DNA from: an uncultured Hyphomicrobiales bacterium
GTDB taxonomy: Bacteria > Pseudomonadota > Alphaproteobacteria > Rhizobiales > Beijerinckiaceae
Assembly (NCBI GenBank): GCA_903932565.1
Contig: CAIZGQ010000114.1
Coordinates: forward strand, 1 to 5,417
DNA length: 5,417 bases
Reading direction: 5' to 3'
Shown: piece by piece, positions 1 through 5,327 of the stretch
How positions within the stretch are numbered: the stretch's first letter is position 1
Layout: every line of letters begins with the position of its first letter
Program-made: the position numbers and the translations under genes
Notes under the pieces: model-generated
Told to the model about the DNA's origin: nothing
Database searches by the model: none
Seen by the model: only the letters and a program-made list of their open reading frames with translations

Positions 1-584
1 AACTCTCGAAATCGATATCGGCCTGGGATCTTGCGAAGGCCAGCCCGGAGGCCCTCGCCGTGTCCGCTCGTCGGACCTACAAGACGCTGCGCTACCGCGG
101 CACACTTGCCTTCGAAAATCACGAAGACGAAGCCCTGCATGATCTGCGCAAGCCCCTCATCATGCACCGTTACCAGATCGAGGCCTTGGAACGGGCGTGG
201 CCCAAGCTGTTTCGCGCCTGGGCCATGGAAGCGCAATTGCTGCGCGACAAGCTTGGCGAGCACCACGATCTGATGATGGTTGGCGTGTTTGCAAAGGAGG
301 CCGTCGGCAAGGAGGCAGCGCCACTTCTGCAGAAAGTTGCCAGCGCCCAGCAAACCCTTGTGAAGGAGGCCGAGCCGATCTTCGACCGACTTTGCACCGA
401 GAAGCCCGGCGCGTTCGAGCGGCGCCTGCTGGCATGCCTTTCGAACGCCAAAAAGCGGATCGGTGCGCCCGACGTTGCGGCGGATGAGACAGAGACTGCG
501 GAGGTATCCGCGCCAGCCAGCAGGCAGCCCAAGAAAAGCGGCAAGGCGGCCGCCAAGTCGGAGCCTGCTGCAGTGAGATCCTGA
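1..584 (+). CDS. CHAD domain-containing protein, C-terminal part (start outside window)
   Basis: The reading frame is open from the left edge (first full codon at position 3) to a TGA at 582-584, giving 193 visible residues. The CHAD hallmarks are clear. An LHDLRK helix at visible residues 45-50 continues into HRYQIEALERAWP (55-67). It is followed by LRDKLGEHHDLMMV (80-93), the family's conserved Leu-Gly-x-x-His-Asp-Leu turn. CHAD domains are helical bundles with conserved basic and histidine residues, and family members have been shown to bind inorganic polyphosphate. A role in polyphosphate binding or granules is therefore inferred, not shown. After about residue 155 the chain becomes Ala/Lys/Glu-rich and probably disordered, ending in a basic lysine-rich tail. 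Some CHAD proteins carry an N-terminal CYTH domain; whether this one does cannot be seen. It reads in the same direction as the next gene but is separated from it by 145 bases, so it is probably not in its operon. Confidence 0.88.
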   Translation, partial: LSKSISAWDLAKASPEALAVSARRTYKTLRYRGTLAFENHEDEALHDLRKPLIMHRYQIEALERAWPKLFRAWAMEAQLLRDKLGEHHDLMMVGVFAKEAVGKEAAPLLQKVASAQQTLVKEAEPIFDRLCTEKPGAFERRLLACLSNAKKRIGAPDVAADETETAEVSAPASRQPKKSGKAAAKSEPAAVRS

Positions 585-603
585 GATTGCAACACCGGCG
601 TCT

Positions 604-618
604 GCGGGAATGACCCGC
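604..618 (+). other. Small hairpin downstream of the CHAD gene
   Basis: GCGGG (604-608) and CCCGC (614-618) form a perfect 5-bp inverted repeat with a 5-base loop, 20 bases after the CHAD stop codon. A second 5-bp repeat follows, GGCCA (651-655) and TGGCC (660-664). Neither has a T tract, so a role in ending the CHAD transcript is only a guess. In GC-rich DNA, short repeats like these also arise by chance. Confidence 0.2.
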
Positions 619-699
619 GATGTGACGAGCCGGGTGCGGTGCGCATTTCCGGCCAGACTTGGCCCGATTGCCCGCTCGCGGGACTTGAGCTAAACCCGA

Positions 700-706
700 T
701 ATAGAT
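700..706 (+). promoter_or_regulatory. Possible -10 element upstream of oxidase subunit IV
   Basis: TATAGAT lies 23 bases before the ATG at 730, in the only AT-rich patch of the 585-729 gap. No good -35 box sits 16-18 bases upstream (the sequence there is GC-rich). The match is therefore one-sided and weak. A TTGACA string at 714-719 overlaps the ribosome binding site and is not usable as the -35 for this gene. Confidence 0.2.
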
Positions 707-729
707 TTCTTTGTTGACAGGGGCCTCGC

Positions 730-879
730 ATGGCAAATTCACCCGCATCTTCCCAAGATCACCCGGCGATGGATTATGCCGAACACGAGCGGACGTTTGC
801 TGGCTTCATCAAGCTCAGCAAGATTGCGACCGTCGTTGTCATTCTCATCATGGTGTTCATGGCCGTCACCCTGCTGTGA
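730..879 (+). CDS. aa3-type cytochrome c oxidase subunit IV (small membrane subunit)
   Basis: This 49-residue protein is too short for most ORF filters. It carries the family signature MDYAEHERTF at residues 14-23, then GFIKLSK, and ends in a single hydrophobic helix (about 32-49, rich in Val, Ile, Leu and Met) that runs to the C-terminus. This matches the bacterial aa3-type oxidase subunit IV family (Pfam COX4_pro_2), a single-span accessory subunit of alphaproteobacterial cytochrome c oxidase in the inner membrane. It is not required for catalysis in the complexes studied, and its exact job is unclear. The start is supported by AGGGG at 719-723, six bases before the ATG, and by the conserved motif in the right place. 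It lies 104 bases upstream of pntAA on the same strand and may share transcription with it. The main oxidase genes are not in the window. Confidence 0.9.
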   Translation: MANSPASSQDHPAMDYAEHERTFAGFIKLSKIATVVVILIMVFMAVTLL

Positions 880-896
880 TGGCTTGTGCGCCCGTC

Positions 897-919
897 AACA
901 TGCATGGATTTTGCATGTT
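897..919 (+). promoter_or_regulatory. 8-bp dyad between oxidase subunit IV and pntAA (operator or weak terminator)
   Basis: AACATGCA (897-904) and TGCATGTT (912-919) are perfect inverted repeats separated by 7 bases, and TT follows to give TTTT at 918-921. As RNA it could be a weak terminator for the oxidase subunit gene, but the stem is AT-rich and the T run is short and partly inside the stem. As DNA it could be a binding site for a dimeric regulator upstream of the pnt operon. The sequence does not decide between these. Confidence 0.35.
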
Positions 920-983
920 TTCGCAGCACACGCGTCCCTTTTCCAAATCGATTTTTCGTTCATCCAGTTGCCTGGAGTCCTGA

Positions 984-2132
984 ATGCGTATCGCAGTTCC
1001 TGCCGAGCTTGACCCCGCCGAGACACGCATTGCTGCCACGCCCGAGACTGTGAAGAAATTCATCGGCCTTGGCGCAACCGTGGTGATCGAGGCGGGCGCG
1101 GGTGGCCATGCCGGTTATCCGGATGCGGACTTTGCAGCAGCCGGGGCGAGCCTTGCGGCGACCCGTGCCGAGACCTTGTCTGACGCGGATGTGGTGCTTC
1201 AGGTCCGCCGTCCCGATGGCACTTCCCTGAGTGGCGTCAAGGCGGGCGCTGCGGTCATCGCCATCATGGACCCCTACGGTCATGAAGGCGCAATTGGCGC
1301 AATTGCCAAGGCAGGCGTCCACGCCTTCGCCATGGAGTTCATGCCGCGCATCACCCGCGCGCAGGTGATGGACGTCCTCTCGAGCCAGGCCAATCTTGCC
1401 GGGTACCGCGCTGTGATCGATGCGTCATCAGAATTTGGTCGTGGCATTCCCATGATGATGACAGCAGCCGGCACCGTGCCCGCCGCCAAGATTTTCATCA
1501 TGGGTGTTGGCGTTGCTGGCCTGCAGGCGATTGCGACCGCGCGTCGCCTGGGAGGCATCGTGACAGCGACCGATGTGCGGCCAGCGACAAAAGAACAGGT
1601 TGAATCCCTGGGTGCGAAATTTGTCGCCGTTGAGGATGACGAGTTCAAGCAGGCTGAGACATCGGGCGGCTACGCCAAGGAGATGTCGAAGGATTATCAG
1701 GCCAAGCAGGCAGCCCTCGTGGCAAGCCACATCGCCAAACAGGACATCGTCATCACCACCGCTCTCATCCCCGGTCGGCCAGCGCCGCGTCTTGTGACGG
1801 CGGACATGATCGCCTCGATGAAGCCCGGCTCAGTGCTGATCGACCTCGCTGTCGAGCGCGGCGGCAATGTCGAAGGCGCTGTGGCCAATGAGATCGTCAC
1901 CACGGCCAATGGCGTGAAGATTGTCGGTTCATCCAACGTCACCAAGCTCGCGGCAACGGCGTCGGCGCTCTACGCTCGCAACCTGTTTGCCTTTGTTGAG
2001 ACGCTTGTGGACAAGGAAACGAAGGCGCTGGCGCCCAAATGGGATGATGAACTCGTGAAAGCGACCCTGCTGACGCGGGACGGCGCGATTGTGCATCCCA
2101 ATCTGTTGCCCAAAGAGCCTGCCGCCGCCTGA
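984..2132 (+). CDS. pntAA: NAD(P) transhydrogenase subunit alpha part 1 (NAD(H)-binding domain dI)
   Basis: This 382-residue soluble, cytoplasm-facing subunit binds NADH and donates hydride to NADP+ held by PntB. Its length is close to the R. rubrum dI protein. The N-terminus (MRIAVPAE, then ETRIAATPETVKKF) is typical. The RQD loop that reaches into dIII is intact: R122, Q127 and D130 in PRITRAQVMD, with S133 following. The Rossmann glycine motif GVGVAG is at 174-179. D197, in TATDVRP, matches the acidic residue that holds the NAD adenosine ribose. The mobile loop is represented by GGYAKEM (228-234, Y230). There are no membrane segments, since dII is encoded separately by pntAB. The ATG at 984 has GGAG at 974-977, six bases upstream. 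It is the first gene of the operon, with 83 bases before pntAB. All catalytic landmarks I could check are present. Confidence 0.97.
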   Translation: MRIAVPAELDPAETRIAATPETVKKFIGLGATVVIEAGAGGHAGYPDADFAAAGASLAATRAETLSDADVVLQVRRPDGTSLSGVKAGAAVIAIMDPYGHEGAIGAIAKAGVHAFAMEFMPRITRAQVMDVLSSQANLAGYRAVIDASSEFGRGIPMMMTAAGTVPAAKIFIMGVGVAGLQAIATARRLGGIVTATDVRPATKEQVESLGAKFVAVEDDEFKQAETSGGYAKEMSKDYQAKQAALVASHIAKQDIVITTALIPGRPAPRLVTADMIASMKPGSVLIDLAVERGGNVEGAVANEIVTTANGVKIVGSSNVTKLAATASALYARNLFAFVETLVDKETKALAPKWDDELVKATLLTRDGAIVHPNLLPKEPAAA

Positions 2133-2134
2133 TT

Positions 2135-2155
2135 CCACAACCCGGCGGGGTGTGG
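2135..2155 (+). other. Intra-operon hairpin between pntAA and pntAB
   Basis: Starting two bases after the pntAA stop codon, CCACA (2135-2139) plus CCC (2141-2143) can pair with GGG (2148-2150) plus TGTGG (2151-2155). This gives eight pairs with one bulged A and a 4-base loop. No T run follows (next bases CCCATTTCGG), so it is unlikely to be a full terminator. In an operon this position suits an mRNA-stability or processing element that sets the ratio of PntAA to the membrane subunits. That function is inference. Confidence 0.4.
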
Positions 2156-2201
2156 CCCATTTCGGTATCCATCCTACCCCAAGATCTTTTCCCCGCACCT
2201 C

Positions 2202-2207
2202 AGAGGG
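2202..2207 (+). promoter_or_regulatory. Ribosome binding site that fixes the pntAB start
   Basis: AGAGGG lies 8 bases before the ATG at 2216. The frame also has an ATG at 2150, but that one falls within the 3' arm of the hairpin just after pntAA, has no comparable purine run, and would add a 22-residue stretch (MWPISVSILPQDL and onward) unlike PntAB N-termini. The 2216 start is therefore preferred. Confidence 0.65.
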
Positions 2208-2215
2208 CGCGCGTC

Positions 2216-2665
2216 ATGGCCAACGAAACTCCACAGCAATTGCTTGAACGGGCGCAAGCTGCAGCCGATGCGGCAAAGGCAGCGTCCGACGCCGCCCACA
2301 CCTATGCCGAGCAGGTGGCAAATGCCGTCGGCAGCGCGGCCCATGCCGTATCTGGCGGGGCCATCGACCCCTTCGTGTTCCAGCTCGCCATCTTCGCGCT
2401 GGCGGTGTTCGTCGGCTATTATGTGGTCTGGTCTGTGACCCCGGCCCTGCACACACCATTGATGTCCGTCACCAACGCCATTTCGTCGGTCATCGTGGTT
2501 GGTGCGCTGCTGGCAGTTGGCGTCGAGGCCACGGGCGGCGATGATTTCGGCACCACACTCGCCAAGATTTTTGGCTTTATCGCGCTGATCCTCGCCTCGG
2601 TGAACATCTTCGGCGGCTTCCTCGTCACCGAGCGCATGCTCTCCATGTATAAGAAGAAGGGCTGA
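2216..2665 (+). CDS. pntAB: NAD(P) transhydrogenase subunit alpha part 2 (membrane domain dIIa)
   Basis: This 149-residue inner-membrane subunit supplies the first helices of the proton channel domain dII. The conserved core starts at IDPFVFQLAIF (50-60) and runs through GYYVVWSVTPALHTPLMSV (67-85), NAISSVIVVGAL (87-98) and NIFGGFLVTERML (130-142), ending KKKG. Three membrane helices are evident at about 52-73, 83-103 and 116-137, as expected for split-type PntAB. Before the core lies an alanine-rich, hydrophilic helix of about 45 residues (7-45), which makes it slightly longer than the R. rubrum protein as I recall it. This may be a linker to dI. The start at 2216 is chosen on its Shine-Dalgarno sequence. 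The stop is six bases before pntB, so translation of the two is probably coupled. Confidence 0.95.
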   Translation: MANETPQQLLERAQAAADAAKAASDAAHTYAEQVANAVGSAAHAVSGGAIDPFVFQLAIFALAVFVGYYVVWSVTPALHTPLMSVTNAISSVIVVGALLAVGVEATGGDDFGTTLAKIFGFIALILASVNIFGGFLVTERMLSMYKKKG

Positions 2666-2671
2666 GCGACC

Positions 2672-4075
2672 ATGAGCGGCAATTTCGCGGCACTTCTCTA
2701 TCTCGTCTCCGGCATCCTATTCATTCTGGCCCTTCGCGGCCTGTCCTCCCCGGCGACATCCCGGCAGGGTAACCTGTTTGGCATGGTGGGCATGGGCATT
2801 GCCGTCCTCACCACGCTGGCCTATCGCGTCCCTTCAAGCTTTTCGAGCTGGCTCATGGTGTTTGCTGGCATCGCCATTGGCGGCGCCATCGGCGCGTGGC
2901 GCGCCCGCACCGTACAAATGACAGCGATGCCCCAGCTGGTCGCCTTCTTCCACGCGCTGGTCGGCCTTGCCGCCGTGCTGGTGGCAGCTGGTGCGTTTTA
3001 TGCGCCGCAAGCTTTTGGCATTGGCGCACCCGGCGCAATCCATGCGCAGAGCCTTGTGGAAATGTCCCTCGGCGTTGCCATCGGCGCGATCACCTTCACG
3101 GGCTCGATCATCGCCTTCCTGAAACTTGATGGTCGCATGTCGGGCAAGCCGATCATGTTGCCCAATCGCCACGTCATCAATGGCGGTCTCGCAGCCCTGC
3201 TCGTTGTGCTGGTGATTGCCTTCGTCGTTGCTCAGTCGCCGCTGGTGTTCTGGCTGATCGCGCTCGTGTCCCTAGCGCTCGGCGTACTGCTCATCGTGCC
3301 GATCGGTGGTGCTGACATGCCGGTTGTCGTGTCGATGCTCAATTCCTATTCAGGCTGGGCAGCGGCTGGCATCGGCTTCACGCTCGGCAATCTCGCGCTG
3401 ATCATCACCGGCGCGCTGGTTGGCTCATCTGGCGCGATCCTGTCCTACATCATGTGCAAGGGCATGAACCGTTCCTTCGTTTCGGTGATTTTGGGCGGCT
3501 TTGGCGGCGACAGCGGACCCGCTGCGGCAGGCGCAGTGGAAACCCGCCCGGTCAAGCAGGGCTCGGCTGAAGATGCTGCCTACATCATGAAGAACGCACA
3601 AAGCGTGATCATCGTGCCGGGCTACGGCATGGCGGTGGCACAGGCCCAGCACGCGCTGCGCGAAATGGGAGACTTGCTGAAGAAAGAAGGCGTCGAGGTG
3701 AAATACGCCATTCACCCGGTGGCTGGCCGCATGCCCGGCCACATGAACGTTCTGCTGGCTGAAGCCAATGTACCCTACGACGAAGTTTTCGAGCTTGAAG
3801 ATATCAACTCGGACTTTGCCCAGGCCGACGTGGCGTTTGTCATCGGTGCCAACGATGTGACGAACCCCTCGGCCAAGACTGATCCGAAGTCGCCGATCTA
3901 CGGCATGCCGATCCTGGACGTGGAGAAGGCCAAGACCGTGCTCTTCATCAAGCGCGGCATGGGCTCAGGCTATGCTGGCGTTGAGAACGAGCTGTTCTTC
4001 AAAGACAACACCATGATGCTCTTTGCGGATGCCAAGAAGATGGTTGAAAACATCAACAAGGCGCTGGGGCACTAA
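2672..4075 (+). CDS. pntB: NAD(P) transhydrogenase subunit beta (membrane domain dIIb plus NADP(H)-binding domain dIII)
   Basis: This 467-residue subunit completes the transhydrogenase. Residues 1 to about 265 form roughly nine membrane helices of the proton path, and about 290-467 form the NADP(H)-binding domain facing the cytoplasm. Residues known to matter in the E. coli enzyme have counterparts here: H94 in FFHALVGLAAVL (E. coli His91), D215 in IGGADMPVVV (Asp213) and N224 in MLNSYSGWA (Asn222). In dIII the NADP motif is PGYGMAVAQAQ (316-326), followed by HPVAGRMPGHMNVLLAEA (348-365). D395 is in VIGANDVTNP (390-399, E. coli Asp392), and KR at 427-428 and Y434 in GSGYAGVEN match Lys424, Arg425 and Tyr431. 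Nothing essential looks broken. The ATG at 2672 uses AAGGG at 2657-2661, inside the last lysine/glycine codons of pntAB. The operon ends here, with a strong terminator 36 bases downstream. Confidence 0.98.
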   Translation: MSGNFAALLYLVSGILFILALRGLSSPATSRQGNLFGMVGMGIAVLTTLAYRVPSSFSSWLMVFAGIAIGGAIGAWRARTVQMTAMPQLVAFFHALVGLAAVLVAAGAFYAPQAFGIGAPGAIHAQSLVEMSLGVAIGAITFTGSIIAFLKLDGRMSGKPIMLPNRHVINGGLAALLVVLVIAFVVAQSPLVFWLIALVSLALGVLLIVPIGGADMPVVVSMLNSYSGWAAAGIGFTLGNLALIITGALVGSSGAILSYIMCKGMNRSFVSVILGGFGGDSGPAAAGAVETRPVKQGSAEDAAYIMKNAQSVIIVPGYGMAVAQAQHALREMGDLLKKEGVEVKYAIHPVAGRMPGHMNVLLAEANVPYDEVFELEDINSDFAQADVAFVIGANDVTNPSAKTDPKSPIYGMPILDVEKAKTVLFIKRGMGSGYAGVENELFFKDNTMMLFADAKKMVENINKALGH

Positions 4076-4110
4076 GGCGGTTGGGCACTGAGCTGCTGAC
4101 AACAGAAAGC

Positions 4111-4141
4111 AAAAAGGCGAGTCCTGTGCCCGCCTTTTTTT
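4111..4141. terminator. Bidirectional terminator between pntB and the TPR gene
   Basis: AAAAAGGCG (4111-4119) and CGCCTTTTT (4131-4139) are complementary, with an 11-base loop, and the T run extends to 4141. The GC core of the stem is only 4 bp, but flanking A and T tracts on both sides make it usable from either strand. It lies between the pntB stop (4075) and the stop of the opposing TPR gene (4172), exactly where convergent transcripts need to be ended. Confidence 0.85.
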
Positions 4142-4171
4142 GTTTTGAATTGGATGAGAGATACGAACCGA

Positions 4172-5059
4172 TCAGCCGCGGCCAACGCGGCTCATGCCGT
4201 CCTTGGCCGTCCGGTTCGAAGCGTCCACAACGAGCGCACGCTGGTAGGATTCCTGCGCCTTGGGACGGTTGCCGGACCGCTCGTAGGCCAGGCCAAGGCC
4301 CGCCCACGCATCTGCATTCTTGTTGTCAACATTGAGTGCAGCGTTGAAATCTTCCACAGCCGCATCAAACTTCCCAACGGCCACAAGGCTCTGCCCACGC
4401 GCCTGATAAGGGGCGGCAGCAAACGGATCGCGGTCGATGGCGTTGTCGAAGTCCTTGATGGCGCGGGCGTCGTCACCCTGCTTCTGGTAGATCAAGCCTC
4501 GCGCGTGAAAGGCCTGTGCGCCTTCCGGCGCAATGCGGATTACGCGGTCAAGGTCGCTGAGCGCTGCGGACAGATCACCCTGGACACGTTCAAGATTGGC
4601 ACGGCCGAGGTAAGCGGGAGCGTGGTTGGGATTTGACTCAACGGCGCGATTGAAGTCCGACAGCGCCAAGTCATTTCGATTGATCTGGCGATACGCCAAG
4701 GCGCGGTTCGTATATGCGGCCGCATGATTGGGGTCGAGCGTCACGGCGCGGGTAAAGTCAGCAATCGCTTCCTGAAACCGACCGATTTTCGCATAGGCCA
4801 CGCCCCGGGTGTTATAAGCGGTCGCGTCATTGGGATTGCGCTTCACCACTTCGCTCAGCGAGGTGATGTTTTCCGCGCTCGAACTGTCGGGGGTCTGAAC
4901 TTCTGCAACACCAGCCGTGCGCGGCATCATCGAGCCAGCTGCATCACATCCCGCGAGGGCCAGGGCACACAGCGCCGCGCTGAACATCAGCATGCGGCTC
5001 ATGGGCGAGCGCAAAGGTGCACTCGGATGGGGCAAGCTGGCGATATGAGCTTCACTCAT
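4172..5059 (-). CDS. TPR-repeat lipoprotein, function unassigned
   Basis: From the ATG at 5059 the protein has 295 residues. A hydrophobic stretch ends in the lipobox LAGC with the cysteine at residue 38 (from ALCALALAGCDAAG), indicating a lipid-anchored envelope protein. Six consecutive 34-residue TPRs follow at 78-111, 112-145, 146-179, 180-213, 214-247 and 248-281, each with the A-Y/F-x-x-R-G/A and A-x-x-D-F/L pattern, then a short tail. TPR arrays are protein-binding scaffolds; no enzyme domain is seen, so the partner is unknown. The resemblance to outer-membrane lipoproteins such as NlpI or PilF is only architectural. The start is uncertain. The ATG at 5059 has AAGGG 9 bases upstream, while the ATG at 5002 gives an ideal 18-residue lipoprotein signal but no Shine-Dalgarno sequence. 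The frame also extends to an ATG at 5149, which would add a basic, non-signal-like stretch and is least likely. Confidence 0.9.
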   Translation of the reverse strand: MSEAHIASLPHPSAPLRSPMSRMLMFSAALCALALAGCDAAGSMMPRTAGVAEVQTPDSSSAENITSLSEVVKRNPNDATAYNTRGVAYAKIGRFQEAIADFTRAVTLDPNHAAAYTNRALAYRQINRNDLALSDFNRAVESNPNHAPAYLGRANLERVQGDLSAALSDLDRVIRIAPEGAQAFHARGLIYQKQGDDARAIKDFDNAIDRDPFAAAPYQARGQSLVAVGKFDAAVEDFNAALNVDNKNADAWAGLGLAYERSGNRPKAQESYQRALVVDASNRTAKDGMSRVGRG

Positions 5060-5068
5060 CGATTTCGG

Positions 5069-5073
5069 CCCTT
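5069..5073 (-). promoter_or_regulatory. Ribosome binding site for the TPR lipoprotein start at 5059
   Basis: On the minus strand AAGGG lies 9 bases before the ATG at 5059-5057. Neither the downstream ATG at 5002 nor the upstream one at 5149 has a comparable purine-rich site. This favours 5059 and implies a somewhat long n-region before the signal peptide's hydrophobic core. Confidence 0.45.
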
Positions 5074-5074
5074 G

Positions 5075-5142
5075 TGGTCGCCGTCCCAGACGGACATGCG
5101 GTTGCTGTCTTGCAAACCGGGTTTGATCCCGCCCGGCGACCA
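5075..5142 (-). promoter_or_regulatory. Inverted-repeat leader of the TPR gene (possible structured 5' UTR or operator)
   Basis: TGGTCGCCG (plus strand 5075-5083) and CGGCGACCA (5134-5142) are a perfect 9-bp inverted repeat that would close a 50-base loop just before the Shine-Dalgarno sequence. Inside it is a near-perfect palindrome, CAAACC-G-GGTTTG (5113-5125). A competing hairpin, CCGTC-CCA-GACGG (5081-5093), reuses three bases of the closing stem, so the two folds exclude each other. No known riboswitch class was recognised. The palindrome alone would also fit a regulator binding site. Confidence 0.35.
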
Positions 5143-5157
5143 GACTCATCAGATGAA

Positions 5158-5186
5158 AAGATAGCGAGAAAAAGACAAAGGTTGAA
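5158..5186 (-). promoter_or_regulatory. Possible promoter of the TPR gene
   Basis: On the minus strand, TTCAAC (plus 5181-5186) and TATCTT (plus 5158-5163) are 17 bases apart and loosely match -35 and -10 boxes. This places a start point near 5151, which would give a leader of about 90 bases before the ATG at 5059 with the inverted repeats inside it. Each box matches the consensus only partly, so this is a weak call. Confidence 0.25.
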
Positions 5187-5206
5187 GAGCTAACCTGTCT
5201 CGAAAG

Positions 5207-5252
5207 GACCGCCAGACGCTGTGCTGTTTAAGACACAGCAGCCAGGGCGGTC
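5207..5252 (-). terminator. Nested hairpin after rpsU, candidate terminator
   Basis: GACCGCC (5207-5213) pairs perfectly with GGCGGTC (5246-5252). Inside it, GCTGTG (5218-5223) pairs with CACAGC (5234-5239) around a 10-base AT-rich loop. Read from the rpsU side, the stem is followed by CCTTTCG, only a short T run, so it would be an imperfect intrinsic terminator. Its place between rpsU and the putative TPR promoter supports a 3'-end role; a structured small RNA is the alternative. Confidence 0.45.
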
Positions 5253-5267
5253 ACTATTTGCGCTCCC

Positions 5268-5313
5268 GGCGCGACAGGCCCGGCAACCAATTCGGTCAGC
5301 GGGCGTCTGCGCC
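5268..5313 (-). other. Second structured repeat just downstream of rpsU
   Basis: GGCGC (5268-5272) pairs with GCGCC (5309-5313), and inside it GCCCG (5278-5282) pairs with CGGGC (5300-5304), leaving a 17-base loop. It begins 14 bases after the rpsU stop codon. No T tract follows. It may protect the rpsU 3' end or form one folded unit with the neighbouring hairpin. Short GC-only stems carry a real chance of coincidence. Confidence 0.3.
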
Positions 5314-5327
5314 AAGACGAAGGCAAA

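Noticed and set aside
714..719. TTGACA as a -35 box for the oxidase subunit
   Set aside because: It overlaps the ribosome binding site; the matching -10 would fall inside the coding region, where no TATA-like sequence is found.
170..748. Minus-strand open frame of 192 codons opposite the CHAD gene
   Set aside because: It is antisense to a recognisable CHAD domain, shows no motif of its own, and runs across the intergenic gap into the oxidase subunit start. Long antisense frames are common in GC-rich DNA.
960..1322. Minus-strand open frame of 120 codons over the start of pntAA
   Set aside because: It is antisense to the strongly conserved dI domain and has no coding signs of its own.
4067..4131. 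GGGCACT repeated at 4067-4073 and 4083-4089, both able to pair with GTGCCC at 4126-4131, as an attenuator-like alternative to the terminator
   Set aside because: One copy overlaps the pntB stop, there is no gene downstream on that strand to regulate, and the overlap with the terminator stem is a single base. It is probably coincidence.
4145..4636. Plus-strand open frame of 163 codons over the TPR gene
   Set aside because: It is a shadow of the TPR repeats on the other strand. It starts downstream of the terminator with no ribosome binding site and has no recognisable domain.
5113..5142. tRNA-like 3' end (a GGGTTTGATCCC arm followed by CGGCGACCA)
   Set aside because: The T-arm loop is one base short, no matching D-arm or anticodon arm fits upstream, and the paired 9-bp arms leave no unpaired CCA tail. 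It is better described as an inverted repeat.
4724..5164. Plus-strand open frame of 146 codons opposite the TPR gene's N-terminal half
   Set aside because: It lies antisense to the lipoprotein signal and first repeats, its composition is irregular, and it has no family resemblance.
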